Below are positions 1 to 10,955 of a stretch of 64,000 nucleotides of DNA, in pieces; position 1 is the first letter of the stretch, and each line of letters begins with the position of its first letter. Source of the DNA: Apium graveolens (taxonomy: Eukaryota; Streptophyta; Magnoliopsida; Apiales; Apiaceae); NCBI RefSeq assembly GCF_009905375.1, contig NC_133650.1:304083203-304147202 (forward strand), given 5' to 3'. A program made the position numbers and the translations under genes. Below the pieces are notes generated by a model. The model saw nothing but the letters and a program-made list of their open reading frames with translations. It was not told the origin of the DNA and made no database searches.

Positions 1-196
1 ATACCGTGAAGCTCTCTTTCACACATACAAATTTACTCCGTTTCAGCTACCCAAAAAAAAGATAGTTTCATATGATTTTGGTGCCAAACAAATGACAGAT
101 TTATTTTCGACCAGCAAATGTATTTTCTCTGCCAATTCTTTGGTTGAGACTCTTGTGCTACTAGATGAGAGTGACGAGGAAGTGGTTGGATGGTAG
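1..196 (+). pseudogene. F-box/FBA protein, C-terminal end (copy A)
   Basis: The 3' end of an F-box-associated (FBA) reading frame that enters from the left of the window. It reads through a segment ending in FSYPKK, then a run of eight A around position 50 shifts the frame. In the shifted frame it continues with VSYDFGAKQMTDLF and ends ESDEEVVGW followed by TAG at 194-196. The same C-terminus appears in the other F-box copies here (12765-13135, 57925-58283, 41007-41398), which is how the frame was recognised. FBA-type F-box proteins are substrate-recruiting subunits of SCF ubiquitin ligases. The frameshift and loss of upstream sequence argue for a pseudogene, although the upstream part is not in view. 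Confidence 0.7.
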
Positions 197-875
197 AAAA
201 TGGTTAAGATTCTTAAAACCTTGTTTCTGAAGACTTCGAACTGTAAGTAGCTTGACAAATTTTAATTTTGCACTGCATTCGTAGGATTCACAGAATTGTA
301 GAATAATATGCCAACCTCAGGAGTTTGGTTCAAAGTTATTAAATGATTTTTGTGAATTGCTAGGTAATGAGTATTTTGTTTTTGATGTTTGTGAACTGTT
401 GGATTATCTTCATGTAGTTGTTAAAAGTGCTCAAGTTCGTTAGTTGTACAAACAAATTTAATTAGCACTCATTACCAACAAAGAGGGAAGAAGTCTTACC
501 ACTAGACTTTAAACTAATCCTCAGTTAGGAGCAACGCTAGGGATCCCAAAATTGTTTCCGGATGCAGAGTGTTGTATTTCAATTCCATGTTAGCTGTACA
601 ATGGTCTGTTCAGATGTCTCACTGGACGACAATGCCATCGCTGTAGTAGTGATAGTTGCCATATTGTAGTCAGGAAAGGTTATCATGCACACAGCTAGAG
701 TGTTTTGATTGAAAGTGTTTGACATGAAACTATGAGACAATAGCTACCTCTAGTGATCCTTACATGTTCTGGATATCTAGCTCGAACTATATCCTTATAT
801 ATCATAGAATCTCTTATGGTTATATTCAAAACCCTTGTTGAGCGAGTTTTGAGAATGTAGACGAAACATTTGTAA
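197..875. other. Gene-free stretch left of the UGT fragment (copy A)
   Basis: No convincing coding sequence. Positions 598-655 match 20342-20400, where they form the immediate left flank of the Ty3 element. Positions 823-890 resemble 10960-11020, just after another F-box scrap, so this is probably old shared 3' flank of F-box copies. The minus-strand frame at 695-931 has no recognisable domain. Confidence 0.6.
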
Positions 876-1277
876 TTGGAATCAGAATGCATGGAAGATT
901 TAATCAGGAAAACCTCCAGTAAAATGTCCACTAAAGTCTTTTATAGGATCATTCTCCTCCGAAAACCCATGGAAGATTTAATCAGGAAACTGTCGCCTAA
1001 CTGCATTTTTTCCGATATGTTTTATCCTTGGATAGCTGATATTGCTAATGAGCTCAATATACCTAGACGCATGTTTAATCCATCAGGTTTATTCTATCAT
1101 TGTGTAACACATAGTCTCTCTGTTTATGCTCCTCATGAAACTGTTGAGTAATTAATCGAAGCTACGGTATGGTTCTCAACACTTTCTATGAAATTGAGCC
1201 TGCTTATGCAGATCATTAGGTCCTGTAATTTCAGTTCTTAAAAAAGGCTGAAATATCTAATGACTCATCACCTGAGC
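876..1277 (+). pseudogene. UDP-glycosyltransferase (UGT73-like), N-terminal fragment (copy A)
   Basis: The frame from the ATG at 891 reads IFSDMFYPWIADIANELNIP and continues through FNPSGLFYHCVTHSLSVYAP to a stop near 1151; these are typical of the N-terminal half of plant UGT73-type glycosyltransferases, which glucosylate flavonoids, terpenoids or hormones in the cytosol. After the stop the reading resumes in another frame with SYGMVLNTFYEIEPAYADH (1161-1220), so there is at least one frameshift. The peptide MEDLIRK occurs twice, at 891 and 969, a small 78-bp duplication. The true N-terminus is missing. At 1277 the gene is cut by an LTR element and resumes at 5103. Both large copies share these lesions. 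Confidence 0.8.
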
Positions 1278-1465
1278 TGTTGGACAAACTTAGTATTTTA
1301 GACTAAGTTGTGAATCATTTTGAGACTCTATATGAGTGAGACACATTATGTGTTAGTGGTGTGTATTTATTGGAACGTATTCTCCTCTTCGAGGGAATTC
1401 CAACGCATATTTACACGCTCAAAATGAGTAAAAGGTGAATGAGAACTGATGTTTCAAAGTTTTAC
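1278..1465 (+). repeat. Truncated 5' LTR (copy A)
   Basis: Aligns almost base for base with 4381-4568, the first 188 bp of the 3' LTR, then similarity stops abruptly. The rest of the LTR and any primer-binding site are missing. Confidence 0.85.
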
Positions 1466-2579
1466 TTGTTAGTTTTGGAATGTTTTCTGACATTCTGTAA
1501 AATATTAAAATTGTGGGGGTATCTAGAATAGAAAATTATTGAATTTTCTATGAATAGTGGAATCTAATAAAACATTCTTGAAAATAATTGAAATGTGGGG
1601 GTATCTCGAAACTTGATACCAATACCTCTGTTGGTAGCATGAGATCCAAAATCAATTGAGATATTTTGGATGGATACATAGACATTGGTTGAGTCTAATA
1701 ATATCCGATATATGAATATAATTTTTGAGATTCGTAAGAATACTATTATAGAGTTTAGGAATGCTTATGCGATAAGCTAGTAGATCCTAGTAGATCTGTA
1801 ATTAAAAGTCATCTAAATGAACTTACGAGTTATTGGATGAATGTGAGGATGAACCTGCAGAGAACAAAAGACATGGATAATTGCTAGTCTCGAATGTCTT
1901 GATAATTTGCTTGAAGGTGAACTCGTAAATTTAATATAAGCATTGCGCTTCTCGTATAATTCCTTGATAAGTGAATATATCAAGAGAAAATTTGACTATT
2001 ACTGAGAGTCAATAAAATCAAGATTTTCTAGCACGTGTACTAGAAAATGGATTGTGCATGTTCTCTCTATGTCCTTTATGGGGGAAAGGATGTTAAGAAA
2101 TAGAGAGAGTGGTTCTATTTGACAAAATCTTGTTTAAAAAATATATAGATCTTCTTACGAGATAGAAGCATTAGGACCCAAATAAATTTTCAAATTGAGA
2201 AAATATATGTGGGTCTGAAGGAAGTATAAGGTCAGACTGATAATAAAAATATTACAGTCAAAAGTGACGACCTTATATAATTTATGAAATATTCTCGAGT
2301 TTTGAGAATAAGGTTCATTAAGATGATACTAAAATTATCATATTGTGAAATTTAAAAGTGCATCAATGAACATTGAGATGGTCCATTGAGACGCTCTTTT
2401 TAAATAGATATTTGGAGAAATATCTATTTATGTGAACCTGAGGGTTGCTCTAGATAAAGAAAGAGTAGAAAATCTGTATTTTCGGTGATCATGTTGAGTG
2501 AAACAACATTGACACGAAATAATTGGATATTAAATTTGATATTGCTATGATAAGCAATCGCTTCAAATAAATGACATGG

Positions 2580-2717
2580 TTGCCATTTTGAGGACGCTCA
2601 AAATTGGTTGCTATGTGAATAAGGATTGCCGGTTTAAGGACGCTTAAACTCGGGAATGATACAAAATGAAATTGCTGGTTTTTGGGACGCTAAAAGTTGG
2701 AAATATCAATAACAAGT
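2580..2717. repeat. Degenerate 46-bp tandem repeat, three units
   Basis: Units start at 2580, 2626 and 2672. Each begins TTGC and contains GGACGCT followed by an A-rich segment ending near TYGG. It lies inside the non-autonomous LTR element; the copy-B equivalent is near 43783-43920. Confidence 0.6.
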
Positions 2718-4380
2718 GAAGCCTTAAGTAATAACTAGTAAAGTTATTTCATAAATGTGAAATATGTCAATATGAGATGTCAAACTGATTCAAAATCAGA
2801 GAATTGACAAGTGTGCATGTTTTATTTACACATAATATGCAAGTCATAATTGATTACATGTGAGTGATATGATCATTGCGAGAAGTAATGACAAGAGGAT
2901 CATCTCTGAAAATCTTGATGAGATTGAAAAGTTTTAATTTGAAGATTACAATCTTCGTGACTTTAAAAGTCTTAGATGATACATGCCACATGTTGGTGAT
3001 GTGAATTTTGAAGAGATCAACGAAGCTAAAGTTGTGATAGCTAGAATGGATTTATATTTATCCAAGCATAGATGAACAAGGATCTCTCAAGAAGGATTGC
3101 AAGTCTGTTGTACTTTTGAAAATTGTACAAAATTAGACATAGGCTACACAGTTGGTAAACTGGGTAGATGCACGAGTACAATGGAAATTGGTCACTTGGA
3201 AGTGATTGTAATAAGATTTAAGGTGTATGATATATGCTCGTGAGCTTGGACTGCAATACGAAAGATATCTAATTGTACTATGTGAATATAGTATGTAAAT
3301 TAGATATTTGACTTTAAGAACTTAAAAGTCATTCGAGAATACATTTCACACTTAGCAGCCGTGTCATGGAAATCCTAAACTTAGCTCGATTCATGATGGA
3401 ATACGAGTCTGGTGCATAAAATAAATGTAGTTAAAAGGCTGAGTAGCCACTTTGTAAGGATATTTCTAAATAACAAGGAAATGTGTCTTCAATATGCATA
3501 TATCGTGTAATCAATATGCAAATTGAGAGATCACATTATTGTGTATGAAATGGTATGTCTCACATCTATGATGAGGACATAATACCATTAAACAACTATT
3601 CTTAACGAGAATTATCATGATTGGCCATGTAAAGTCAAATGATAATGTTTAGATCCACTAACTTGATGGCTAAACTGAGCGAATCTGTTTAAGCCAAGGG
3701 AATCTAGTTAGACCGAGAGATAGTTGTCAAATCATCGAGAGGAATGAGCCTTTCCTATTGCTTAACGGCGTCATGGTGGACACCCAACCTTGCTGACTGG
3801 AGATCCCAAGAACTTGGTTCAATGGGACAACTAAATTATGATGACCAAATCACTGTGGGGTAACCCCTAGCCTATTTCTATGATGATGAAACAGTGAGAC
3901 CCGTAAGGTACGAGGTTAAGCTTTATGCTTTTAATGATCTTTGACGAATACAAGGATTTCAAGTTTGAATACATAATATTCGGTTGAGTAAACGCGGGTT
4001 ACTCTATAAGATAAAGATCACCTATGTAAGGAGAAGTATGGCCGCTTCAAAGGAGAATTGCGAGGCCCAATTCTTTAGAAACTCTTGTAGAACCAGGACA
4101 ATGTTCCCGGGCCAAAATGGACATAATCATGAGAACTGAATGAGTGAGGAAATATATAGTGATGAGTATGTCATCGTTTACACAAACAGTCGAACAGTTC
4201 AAGGACATCGCGTCATACGATCTACCAGTAAAGTCGATATACTTATTCGAGCGACGGTTCAAGGAGCATTCTCTACCTATCGTATGCTATATCTGACCGC
4301 CGGAACTATCACCAAGCCAAGCTCCGCGTCCGTCTGTCTATGTGGTGCGTGCTACTGGACCATCAATCTCATTGGGGGAT

Positions 4381-5102
4381 TGTTGGACAAACTTAGTATT
4401 TTAGACTAAGTTGTGAATCATTTAGAGACTCTATATGAGTGAGACACATTATGTGTTAGTGGTGTGTATTTTTTGGAACGTATTCTCCTCTACGAGGGGA
4501 TTCCAACGCATATTTACACGCTCAAAATGAGTAAAAGGTGAATGAGAAATGATGTTCCAAAGTTTTACCTTTTAATATAAAAAGTGATTTTGTACCACAT
4601 CGAGAGTAGCACAAACCTATTCCTTAGTTTTTCTTATAAATACCATGTACCACATCGGAAAAAAAAACAAGTCCTTTCAAGCCTCTCTTTATAAATAGAG
4701 TCTTAGGGCACTAGTTTTATTAAGTCGAGGAAATAAGAGTCATTTCTTTCATTCTCGGTCCCTTTAGTCTTAAATTTTTCCAATATTCCGGTGATAATTC
4801 TCGGGCTCAGTTCAAGTTCGCTGAGAGTATATTCGATCTATCGATTATACTAGTATCTCGTTTTATCCTGGGAAGCAGGTCACTAAACACGGATGGTGCG
4901 GGGCAAAACTGCTTTAAGGAGACAGTTTTCTGGACTCGAGATTAAATCTAATCTTTGTTTGTTTTCTCAAACCCTTCTCCTAATTTAGTTGTTAATTCTT
5001 ATATGCATATTTGATTTAAGAATTAGCAATGTTCTTGTGAATTAGTTATATATTCAATATATATATATATAATAATGTCTTTATCGTACAAGATTGATAA
5101 CA
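4381..5102 (+). repeat. 3' LTR of the UGT-disrupting element (copy A)
   Basis: 722 bp, TG...CA ends, directly after the polypurine tract. It holds TATAAATA-like sequences (4636-4642 and 4691-4697) and an AT microsatellite near 5055-5072. The right boundary is set by the TGAGC target-site duplication. Confidence 0.8.
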
Positions 5103-5362
5103 TGAGCAACACTATTGTTTAAGTTGGCTAGATACTTAAGTTTCGGTAGTATGGTCCGATTTTCTGATGCTCAACTTACTGAAATTGCATTTGCTCTCGA
5201 AGCATCCAACACAAAATTCATTTGGGTAATTCCCAAGGGTACCGAAATTCTAGAACCATGGTTGCCACCAAGGTTTAAAGAAAAAATTTTGAAAAATAAC
5301 AAGGGCTTAATTTATTCAAATCCAACACAATTAAAGAACAAGTTTAAAATTAGAATTTGAAA
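5103..5362 (+). pseudogene. UDP-glycosyltransferase, C-terminal fragment (copy A)
   Basis: Continuation of the interrupted UGT. After the target-site duplication the frame reads CLSWLDT, is disturbed for a few codons, then reads SFGSMVRFSDAQLTEIAFAL and LPPRFKEKILKNNKGLI. In plant UGTs this segment lies just before the PSPG box that binds the UDP-sugar. Homology ends at NKGLI and the frame finishes in unrelated lysine-rich sequence (stop 5358-5360), so the PSPG box is absent and no active enzyme could be made. Positions 5150-5152 (TAT) are the empty target site of the CACTA element present in copy B. Confidence 0.8.
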
Positions 5363-5625
5363 TACTAGCAAAATACATGTCACTTCAAATGAAAGTTTTA
5401 CTGAAATTTCTTTTACGATTTTTTTTCCCAGAAAATTTATCTAAAATTTTTTTTTAGAGAAAATTATATTAGGATCGGGACGGAAATATTTCTTGGAAAT
5501 TTTTTCCCAAGAAATTTTTTTCTAGAATTTTATTTCCGGGAAATTTTCTCGGGATCGGGAGGGAAATTTTTTCTGAGAAACTTTTTTTCTAATTTTTTTC
5601 CCGATAACTTTTTCTTGGAAAATTA
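5363..5625. other. Low-complexity AAATTT/CCCGG-rich stretch
   Basis: Loosely repeated A/T runs separated by short GGGAAATTTT-like and GGATCGGGA-like blocks. No coding signal. Copy-B equivalent 50523-50785. Confidence 0.5.
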
Positions 5626-5923
5626 TCAGCGATTCTTATCCAGGTACCGTTTTTCCAATAAGGGAACACGATGTAGTGTAGGTGGAAAATGAGCAGGGCA
5701 GTAGGATTATTTCATTTAATTTGAATAATTCCATGTTTCGAGAGGCGTTATTAAGTACAAGTTTTCTGACTGCAGTTTATTAATGAAGCCTTGGTATCTT
5801 AAAGAAGTGGATGCTAATTCCCTTGTTATCTTGAGAACTGGCATAATGACCCGTGCCTCTCTTAAAGAAGTGCATGCTAATTCCCTTGTTATCTTGAGAA
5901 CTAGCATAATAACACGTGCGAGG
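5626..5923 (+). pseudogene. F-box/FBA fragment with an internal 63-bp duplication (copy A)
   Basis: Short stretches match the FBA region of the better F-box copies: ISDSYPG near 5628, SMFREALL near 5731 and LKEVDANSLVIL at 5798. Frames are not continuous. Positions 5798-5860 are repeated at 5861-5923 with few differences; 63 bp is 21 codons, so the duplication kept frame. A perfect 15-bp inverted repeat (5845-5859 and 5920-5934, core GACCCGTGCCTC) spans the second unit. Too short and broken to encode a functional protein. Confidence 0.65.
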
Positions 5924-5940
5924 CACGGGTCATTTTCTAG

Positions 5941-6189
5941 AATTTTTTTATGCATCATGCAATTATAATGTTCTTAGTTGTTTTCTTATTTGTAAATGTT
6001 TTACAATGTCTAACGTATATTAAATACAAGTTGATTATTTATCATCATGTATTATTTTCATACAAGACATAATGTGCCCATTTGGAAAATCTTAAAATAA
6101 GTAACTTATGACTTAAAATGAATAAGTAAATTATAAGTGATAAGTAGAAAAATATTTATAAGTTAAATAAGTGTTTGGATAATATAACA
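5941..6189. other. AT-rich sequence without genes
   Basis: Nothing recognisable on either strand before the internal duplication begins at about 6190. Confidence 0.5.
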
Positions 6190-7349
6190 GTTGATTTTAA
6201 TGAAAAATGTTACTTTTTGAAATTCAACATATGCATGTATGAAAAAATGTTAGTTTTTTATTTACACTATTGTTAACAAAGTAAGATTAAGTTATATGTG
6301 TGTCAGCATGTAAATTATCTTATGTTACATTTCTTTGTAAATTACGATGGTTTCAATTATTTATATGCTAAATATCTGATTTATGTATATGCATTATTAA
6401 CATCTAGTGAGACAATTGATTACATAAATAACATGCATTTATAATTATTCAAACATTAAAATTATGTAATAAATAAATTACAATAATTTCTATATGGTAT
6501 TCACATTATCACTCACAAAAAATTCATAACTATTTTTTACGCAATCAAGTACCATTTATGGTTGTAACATAAAATTAAATAATAAATTGTAAAGACTTGT
6601 TATTGATATTCTTGATTTTTTTTTCAAGAATTCAAAGGAAAAATTATAATTATATCGTTATTTAAACTGTTTTTAAGTTTTTTTATTACGACTCTAATAT
6701 TTCTACATATAATAATTGGATAACATTGTATACTATTCTTCTAAACTTAAATAGTTTTTTAATTCGATAAAGTTTATAAATATCAGTTGAACTGGTTAAT
6801 TCCTTCAAATTATTGAACATTATATATTTTTTTCCTTTAAATAGTATAAAATGCATTGAATCAAGGGCTTTTCTCATAAATATCTAAATTTTATAAACTT
6901 TTTGTAAAAATACTGTCAGTTTTTAAAATAAATTACAAAAATACAACCTTTCAAAAAATATTTGCAAAAATACGGAGGTTGCATTTGCAAGCATATCTGC
7001 AACTGTTAACAACCATACATGCAACCACAAATGCAAATTTGAAAAAATATGTTGAAAATTACATTTAGTTGCAAAATAAGTTGTTCAGGTGGTTGCAAAT
7101 AACGAAAAATGAATGCCCCTGCGGGGCCAATACTAGTACCAACTAAAAACAACCCCAAAATCAACTCCCTCATCATCACCCGTTGTATCCATTTCTCCAC
7201 CTCCATCTGCTATGACATCTCCGCAATCTTCATCAATTCCGGCGCTGTCGTCTCGCTGACACTAATCAATCCTCCTCTGTCAATAACACCTTTCTCTGCA
7301 TTACCACTAGCACCCACCGTACTAGACAGCTAGGTTGGCAAGTGTTGTT

Positions 7350-7562
7350 GATATGGGGAATTTTTCGTCGGTTTTGAACTGGTTTTGGTTTAGAGATTTG
7401 GAGAATCAATTTGTTCAACTGAGCAAGCGGAGAGATGAGTTTATGCAAAATTTAATTGACGAGGTCCGTGGCTCTCGTAACGAAGGGGAGGCTAAAACTT
7501 TGATTTAGGTGTTGCTGGATTTGAATGATGTCAAACCTGATTACTACAAAGACGATGTTATT
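7350..7562 (+). pseudogene. Cytochrome P450 (CYP81-like) fragment captured by the MULE (copy A)
   Basis: One frame reads LNWFWFRDLENQFVQLSKRR then DEFMQNLIDEVR and, after one in-frame TAG, VLLDLNDVKPDYYKDDVI. This order (DLE...KRRD.F.QNLIDE...VLL.L....P.YY.D..I) matches the region before the I helix in plant CYP81 P450s, membrane-bound monooxygenases of specialised metabolism. No haem-binding cysteine loop, ExxR motif or N-terminal anchor is present, so it is only a fragment of about 70 codons. The part of the MULE left of it (7100-7330) also looks gene-derived by composition, but I could not identify it. Carried in both large copies. Confidence 0.65.
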
Positions 7563-7565
7563 ATG

Positions 7566-7632
7566 AGATGGAGAGCGAGAGAGGGAGACCAAGAAAGAGA
7601 GGGGGAAGGAGAGAGAGGGAGAGGGCGGAGAA
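7566..7632. repeat. GA-rich simple repeat inside the MULE
   Basis: Purine run of GAGA and GGGA units; slightly longer in copy B (52726-52793). Confidence 0.7.
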
Positions 7633-7786
7633 GTTTAAAAAAGGAATGGGGATAAAGATGGTATTTTTGCAATTTAATTATTTGTATGTTTAAAAAGATA
7701 GTAAATTTGCAAGATTTTAAGTAAGGTAGTAGAGTTGCAAATAAATTTCCAAAAGTTGGTATATTTGGCAAATTCCCTTGAATCAA

Positions 7787-8706
7787 ATGCTATAATATAG
7801 TATAGATGTAACTCTTATTTGAAAATTTTAAAATATTAAAATAATTAAAAATATTTGTACAATATTTTCTTCATAAAAAAACATTGTTTATCAAAAATAA
7901 TTCTTTTTAAAAGGCTAGTCTTTTTCAAGTGAAAAATGAAAATGAATAATAAATAGATTTAATATATAATCGTAGTTTTAACAAATCTCGTGAAATCTTA
8001 TATCAAATTTCAATATTTTTAAAACCAGGACAACTCCCAAAAACAATAATACGCTACGAGTGAAGTTAGTAATTTTAATACAAATAATCAATTGACTTCA
8101 TCCTATAAAGACCTTAAATACATTAATTATATTAACATAAGATATTAAAATATTTCACATTTTTTGTAAGATATAATCGCCGAGCATGTAATTTAAATTT
8201 ACTAAATGTAGAATGTGACGATATTTTTCGGTCGGGTCGTGTAGTCAAAAATTTAAATTTGTCGTGTAGTCAAATTTTGAGTATTTTTTTAACTATAGGC
8301 CAAGTTTTGATTTTAAATTCGAAATAAACTAAAATGCATTGACTCAATATAATTCAAACTTATCTAAATATATAATGCCAATATAGATTATATATATATA
8401 AGCGATTCCATTTTCAATATTTTTTTTTAAAAAAATTATATATATACATTTAGTTACTTTTTATAATAAAAATATATTAAAATTATATAAGATATATTTT
8501 CAAACTAAAAAATGGTCAATAAATAAGATAATAATTCATTTATGTACTATACCTAACTTTATATCTGGAATTAAGTTATTTAAAATTAACTGTTCAAATA
8601 TTCAAATAACTATCTTTTTTTGCGGAATTCAAGTAACTACCTTTAAAGTTAAATAAAATATTAATTTAGTACATTTACATATTATGTGTATGATAAAAAA
8701 CACATG
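7787..8706. other. AT-rich sequence, part of the internal duplication
   Basis: No genes seen. Similar to 9866-10750, which lacks the MULE. Confidence 0.5.
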
Positions 8707-8781
8707 TGACAATATGGTGTAGTGGTATAAGGTTGTATAGGTGAATGAAGTATCTTGAGTTCGATTCCCCCAAACCACACA
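8707..8781 (+). repeat. tRNA-like / SINE-like remnant (copy A)
   Basis: Contains a box-A-like TGGTGTAGTGG (8715-8725) and a box-B-like GAGTTCGATTC (8757-8767) about 30 nt apart, as in a pol III internal promoter. I could not fold a convincing acceptor or anticodon stem, so this is not called a tRNA gene. A more degenerate version lies at 10754-10815. Confidence 0.35.
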
Positions 8782-8785
8782 ATAC

Positions 8786-9193
8786 CAAATTACACAACAT
8801 ATCAAATATAACTCATTAAACAATATATATATATATATATTCTTTTTTGTGTTGTATAATTTGTATTTAATGAATGAATATAAATAGGGTAGTTAGTGTA
8901 AGTTTAAAACGAAACGATTATACTTAATCCGTAGAATATTGTTAGTATATTTACAAATGAAAAGTTAAAAAATGACATTTATGTTGAATACAGAATTAAC
9001 CAAAAATTTTGAATTTTATTTAAATAAATTATATGTACTGGTCTATATTATTACTGAGTTCACTACTAAGTTCAGTACTAACTTACAATTAACTTACTCA
9101 ATTTAAAAAGATAAAAAATGCATAATTGAAATGAGGATGACTTGCAATCATAATATACAATAATGTAAAATTTACACAATTGTTAATATAAAA
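8786..9193. other. AT-rich spacer between internal duplication units
   Basis: Includes an AT microsatellite (8823-8840). No coding or structural features recognised. Confidence 0.5.
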
Positions 9194-10820
9194 GTTGATT
9201 TTAATGAAAAAGGTTAGTTTTTGAAATTTAACGTATGTATGCAAGGAAAAATATTAGTTTTTTATTTACACTACGGGTACCAAAGTAACATTAAGTTATA
9301 TGTGTGTTGGCATGTAAATTGTCGTATGTTACAATTTTTAGTAAATTATGATGGTTTCAATTATTTATATGCTAAATATCTGATTTATGTACATTTTTAA
9401 TCAATAATAACATCTAGTCAGACAAATGATTACTTAAATAACATGCTTTTATAATTATTCAAAAATTAAAATTATGTAATAATTAAATTGCAATAATTTA
9501 TATATGGTATTCATATTATCACTGATAAACAATATACATCTAGTTTTTATGCAATTGTGTATCAATCATGGTTGTAACATAAAAAAATATTATATATTAT
9601 AAAGACTTATTATTGATATTCATGATTTTTTTTCAAGGATTCGAAGGGAAAATTATAATTATATCGTTATTTAAACCGTTTTTAAGTTCCTTTCATTACT
9701 AATCTAATATTTCTTCCTATAATAATTTGATAACATTGTATACTATTCTCCTAAAATTAATTATTTTTCAATTTGATAAAGTTTTATAAATATCAGTTGA
9801 ACTAGTTAATTCATTCAGATTATTGAACAATATATAATTTTTCTTTAAATAGTATAAAATACATTGAATCAAATGTTACAATATAGTATAGATATAACTT
9901 TTTTTTGAATAATTCAAAATTTAAAAATAATTCAAAATATTTGTACAATATTATCTTAATCAATGAATACTATTTATCTAGAAGAATTCTTTTTAAAAGG
10001 CTAGTTTTTTTAAAGTGAAAAATAAAAAATAAAATGATTTAATATATTATCGTAGTTTTAAAAAATCTCGTGAGATCTCATAACAAATTTTGAATATGTT
10101 TAAAATCGGGACAAGTCTCAAAAATAATAATACGCTACCAATGAAGTTAGTAATTTTAATATAAATAATCAATTAACTTGATGTTATAAACACCTCAAAC
10201 ACATTAATTTATATTAATATAAGATATTAAAAAAATTCACATTATTGATAAGATATTCTGGCCAAACTTGTAATTTAAATTTACTAAACATAGAATGTGA
10301 CGATGGTTTTCGGCCGAGTCATGTAGTCAAATTTTGAGTATTTTTTAAAGAATGGGCCAATTTCTAATTTCAAATTGGAATAAAATAAAATGCTTTAACT
10401 CATTATAATTCGAACTCATCTAAATATGTAATACCATTATAGATTATTTATATATAAGAGATTCTATTTTCAATATTTTCTTTAAAAATTATATATGTAC
10501 ATTTTAATAACTTTTATAATAATAAAATATGTTAAAAATATATGAGATACATTTTCAAACTAAAAAAAGATTAATAAATAAGATAATAATTCATTTACGT
10601 ACTATGTCTAATTTTGTTTCGAAATTTAATTCTTTAAAATTAACTGTACAAATATTAAAGTAACTATCTTTTTTTGCGGAATTCAAGTAACTATCTTTAA
10701 AGTTAAATAAATATTTATTTAGCACACTTACATATTATTATTATGTGTATGATAAAAAGCATTGGTATGGGGTTGTATGGCTGAATGAAATATATGGAGT
10801 TTGATTCTCACAAAGCACAT
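9194..10820. repeat. Internal duplication, unit 2 (copy A)
   Basis: Direct, diverged copy of 6190-8785 without the MULE. It supplies the empty site that defines the MULE ends. Copy-B equivalent about 54351-55980. Confidence 0.8.
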
Positions 10821-10854
10821 CTTTTATATAAAAATTTATCACTAAAATTCATCA

Positions 10855-10955
10855 AGAGAGTCTTGAGTTATTATACACAGACGTGGATAAAAGGTTTAGT
10901 AATCCATTCTATGTTCTGTTAGGTTTCAGAAATAACGGTGAAGCCTTCCTTGGTT
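10855..10955 (+). pseudogene. F-box/FBA scrap (copy A)
   Basis: About 33 codons reading ESLELLYTDVDK then LLGFRNNGEAF, the same segment found near the C-terminus of the F-box copies at 12857-13057 and 41131-41200. No further F-box sequence is attached. The following ~70 bp match the flank at 823-890. Confidence 0.7.

Larger units (their letters stand above)
1278..5102 (+). mobile_element. 3.8-kb non-autonomous LTR element inserted in the UGT pseudogene (copy A)
   Basis: Starts TGTTGGAC and ends GATAACA, flanked by the 5-bp target-site duplication TGAGC (1273-1277 and 5103-5107). Removing it joins the UGT reading SSPE to CLSWLDT, a plausible continuation. The 3' LTR is 4381-5102, preceded by a polypurine tract ATTGGGGGAT at 4371-4380. 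The 5' LTR keeps only its first 188 bp. The ~2.9-kb interior has no long frame and no recognisable gag or pol, so it resembles a LARD or a badly decayed copia element. The short frame at 4140-4409 runs through the polypurine tract into the LTR and is not believed. The lesion predates the large duplication. Confidence 0.85.
6865..7777. mobile_element. Pack-MULE-like element (copy A)
   Basis: A 913-bp insertion flanked by a perfect 9-bp target-site duplication TTGAATCAA (6856-6864 and 7778-7786), the size typical of Mutator-like elements. Termini are imperfect inverted repeats: GGGCTTTTCTCATAAATAT at the left and, on the reverse strand, GGGAATTTGCCAAATATACC at the right. The paralogous sequence near 9858-9870 reads TTGAATCAAATG without the insertion, which gives the empty site. 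Its interior is visibly more GC-rich than its surroundings and holds a P450-derived segment; there is no transposase. Confidence 0.85.
6190..8785. repeat. Internal duplication, unit 1 (copy A)
   Basis: AT-rich sequence repeated in direct orientation at 9194-10820 with clearly more divergence than the large A/B duplication, so it is older. Unit 1 carries the MULE at 6865-7777, absent from unit 2. No coding potential of its own; a tRNA-like motif sits near its right end. Copy-B equivalent 51350-53945. Confidence 0.8.

Noticed and set aside
598..655. Conserved noncoding RNA, because the sequence also occurs at 20342 and 41802
   Set aside because: All copies are explained by duplication of the same F-box/UGT flank; no structure or promoter was apparent.
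4140..4409. 89-codon plus-strand frame as a gene
   Set aside because: It runs through the polypurine tract into the 3' LTR and has no recognisable domain; both copies show the same chance frame.
5905..5940. Definite Helitron 3' end
   Set aside because: Hairpin and CTAG are present, but the expected T flank, the TC start and any Helitron family evidence are missing.
8707..8781. Functional tRNA gene
   Set aside because: No convincing acceptor or anticodon stem, and the paralogue at 10754-10815 has lost the box B consensus.
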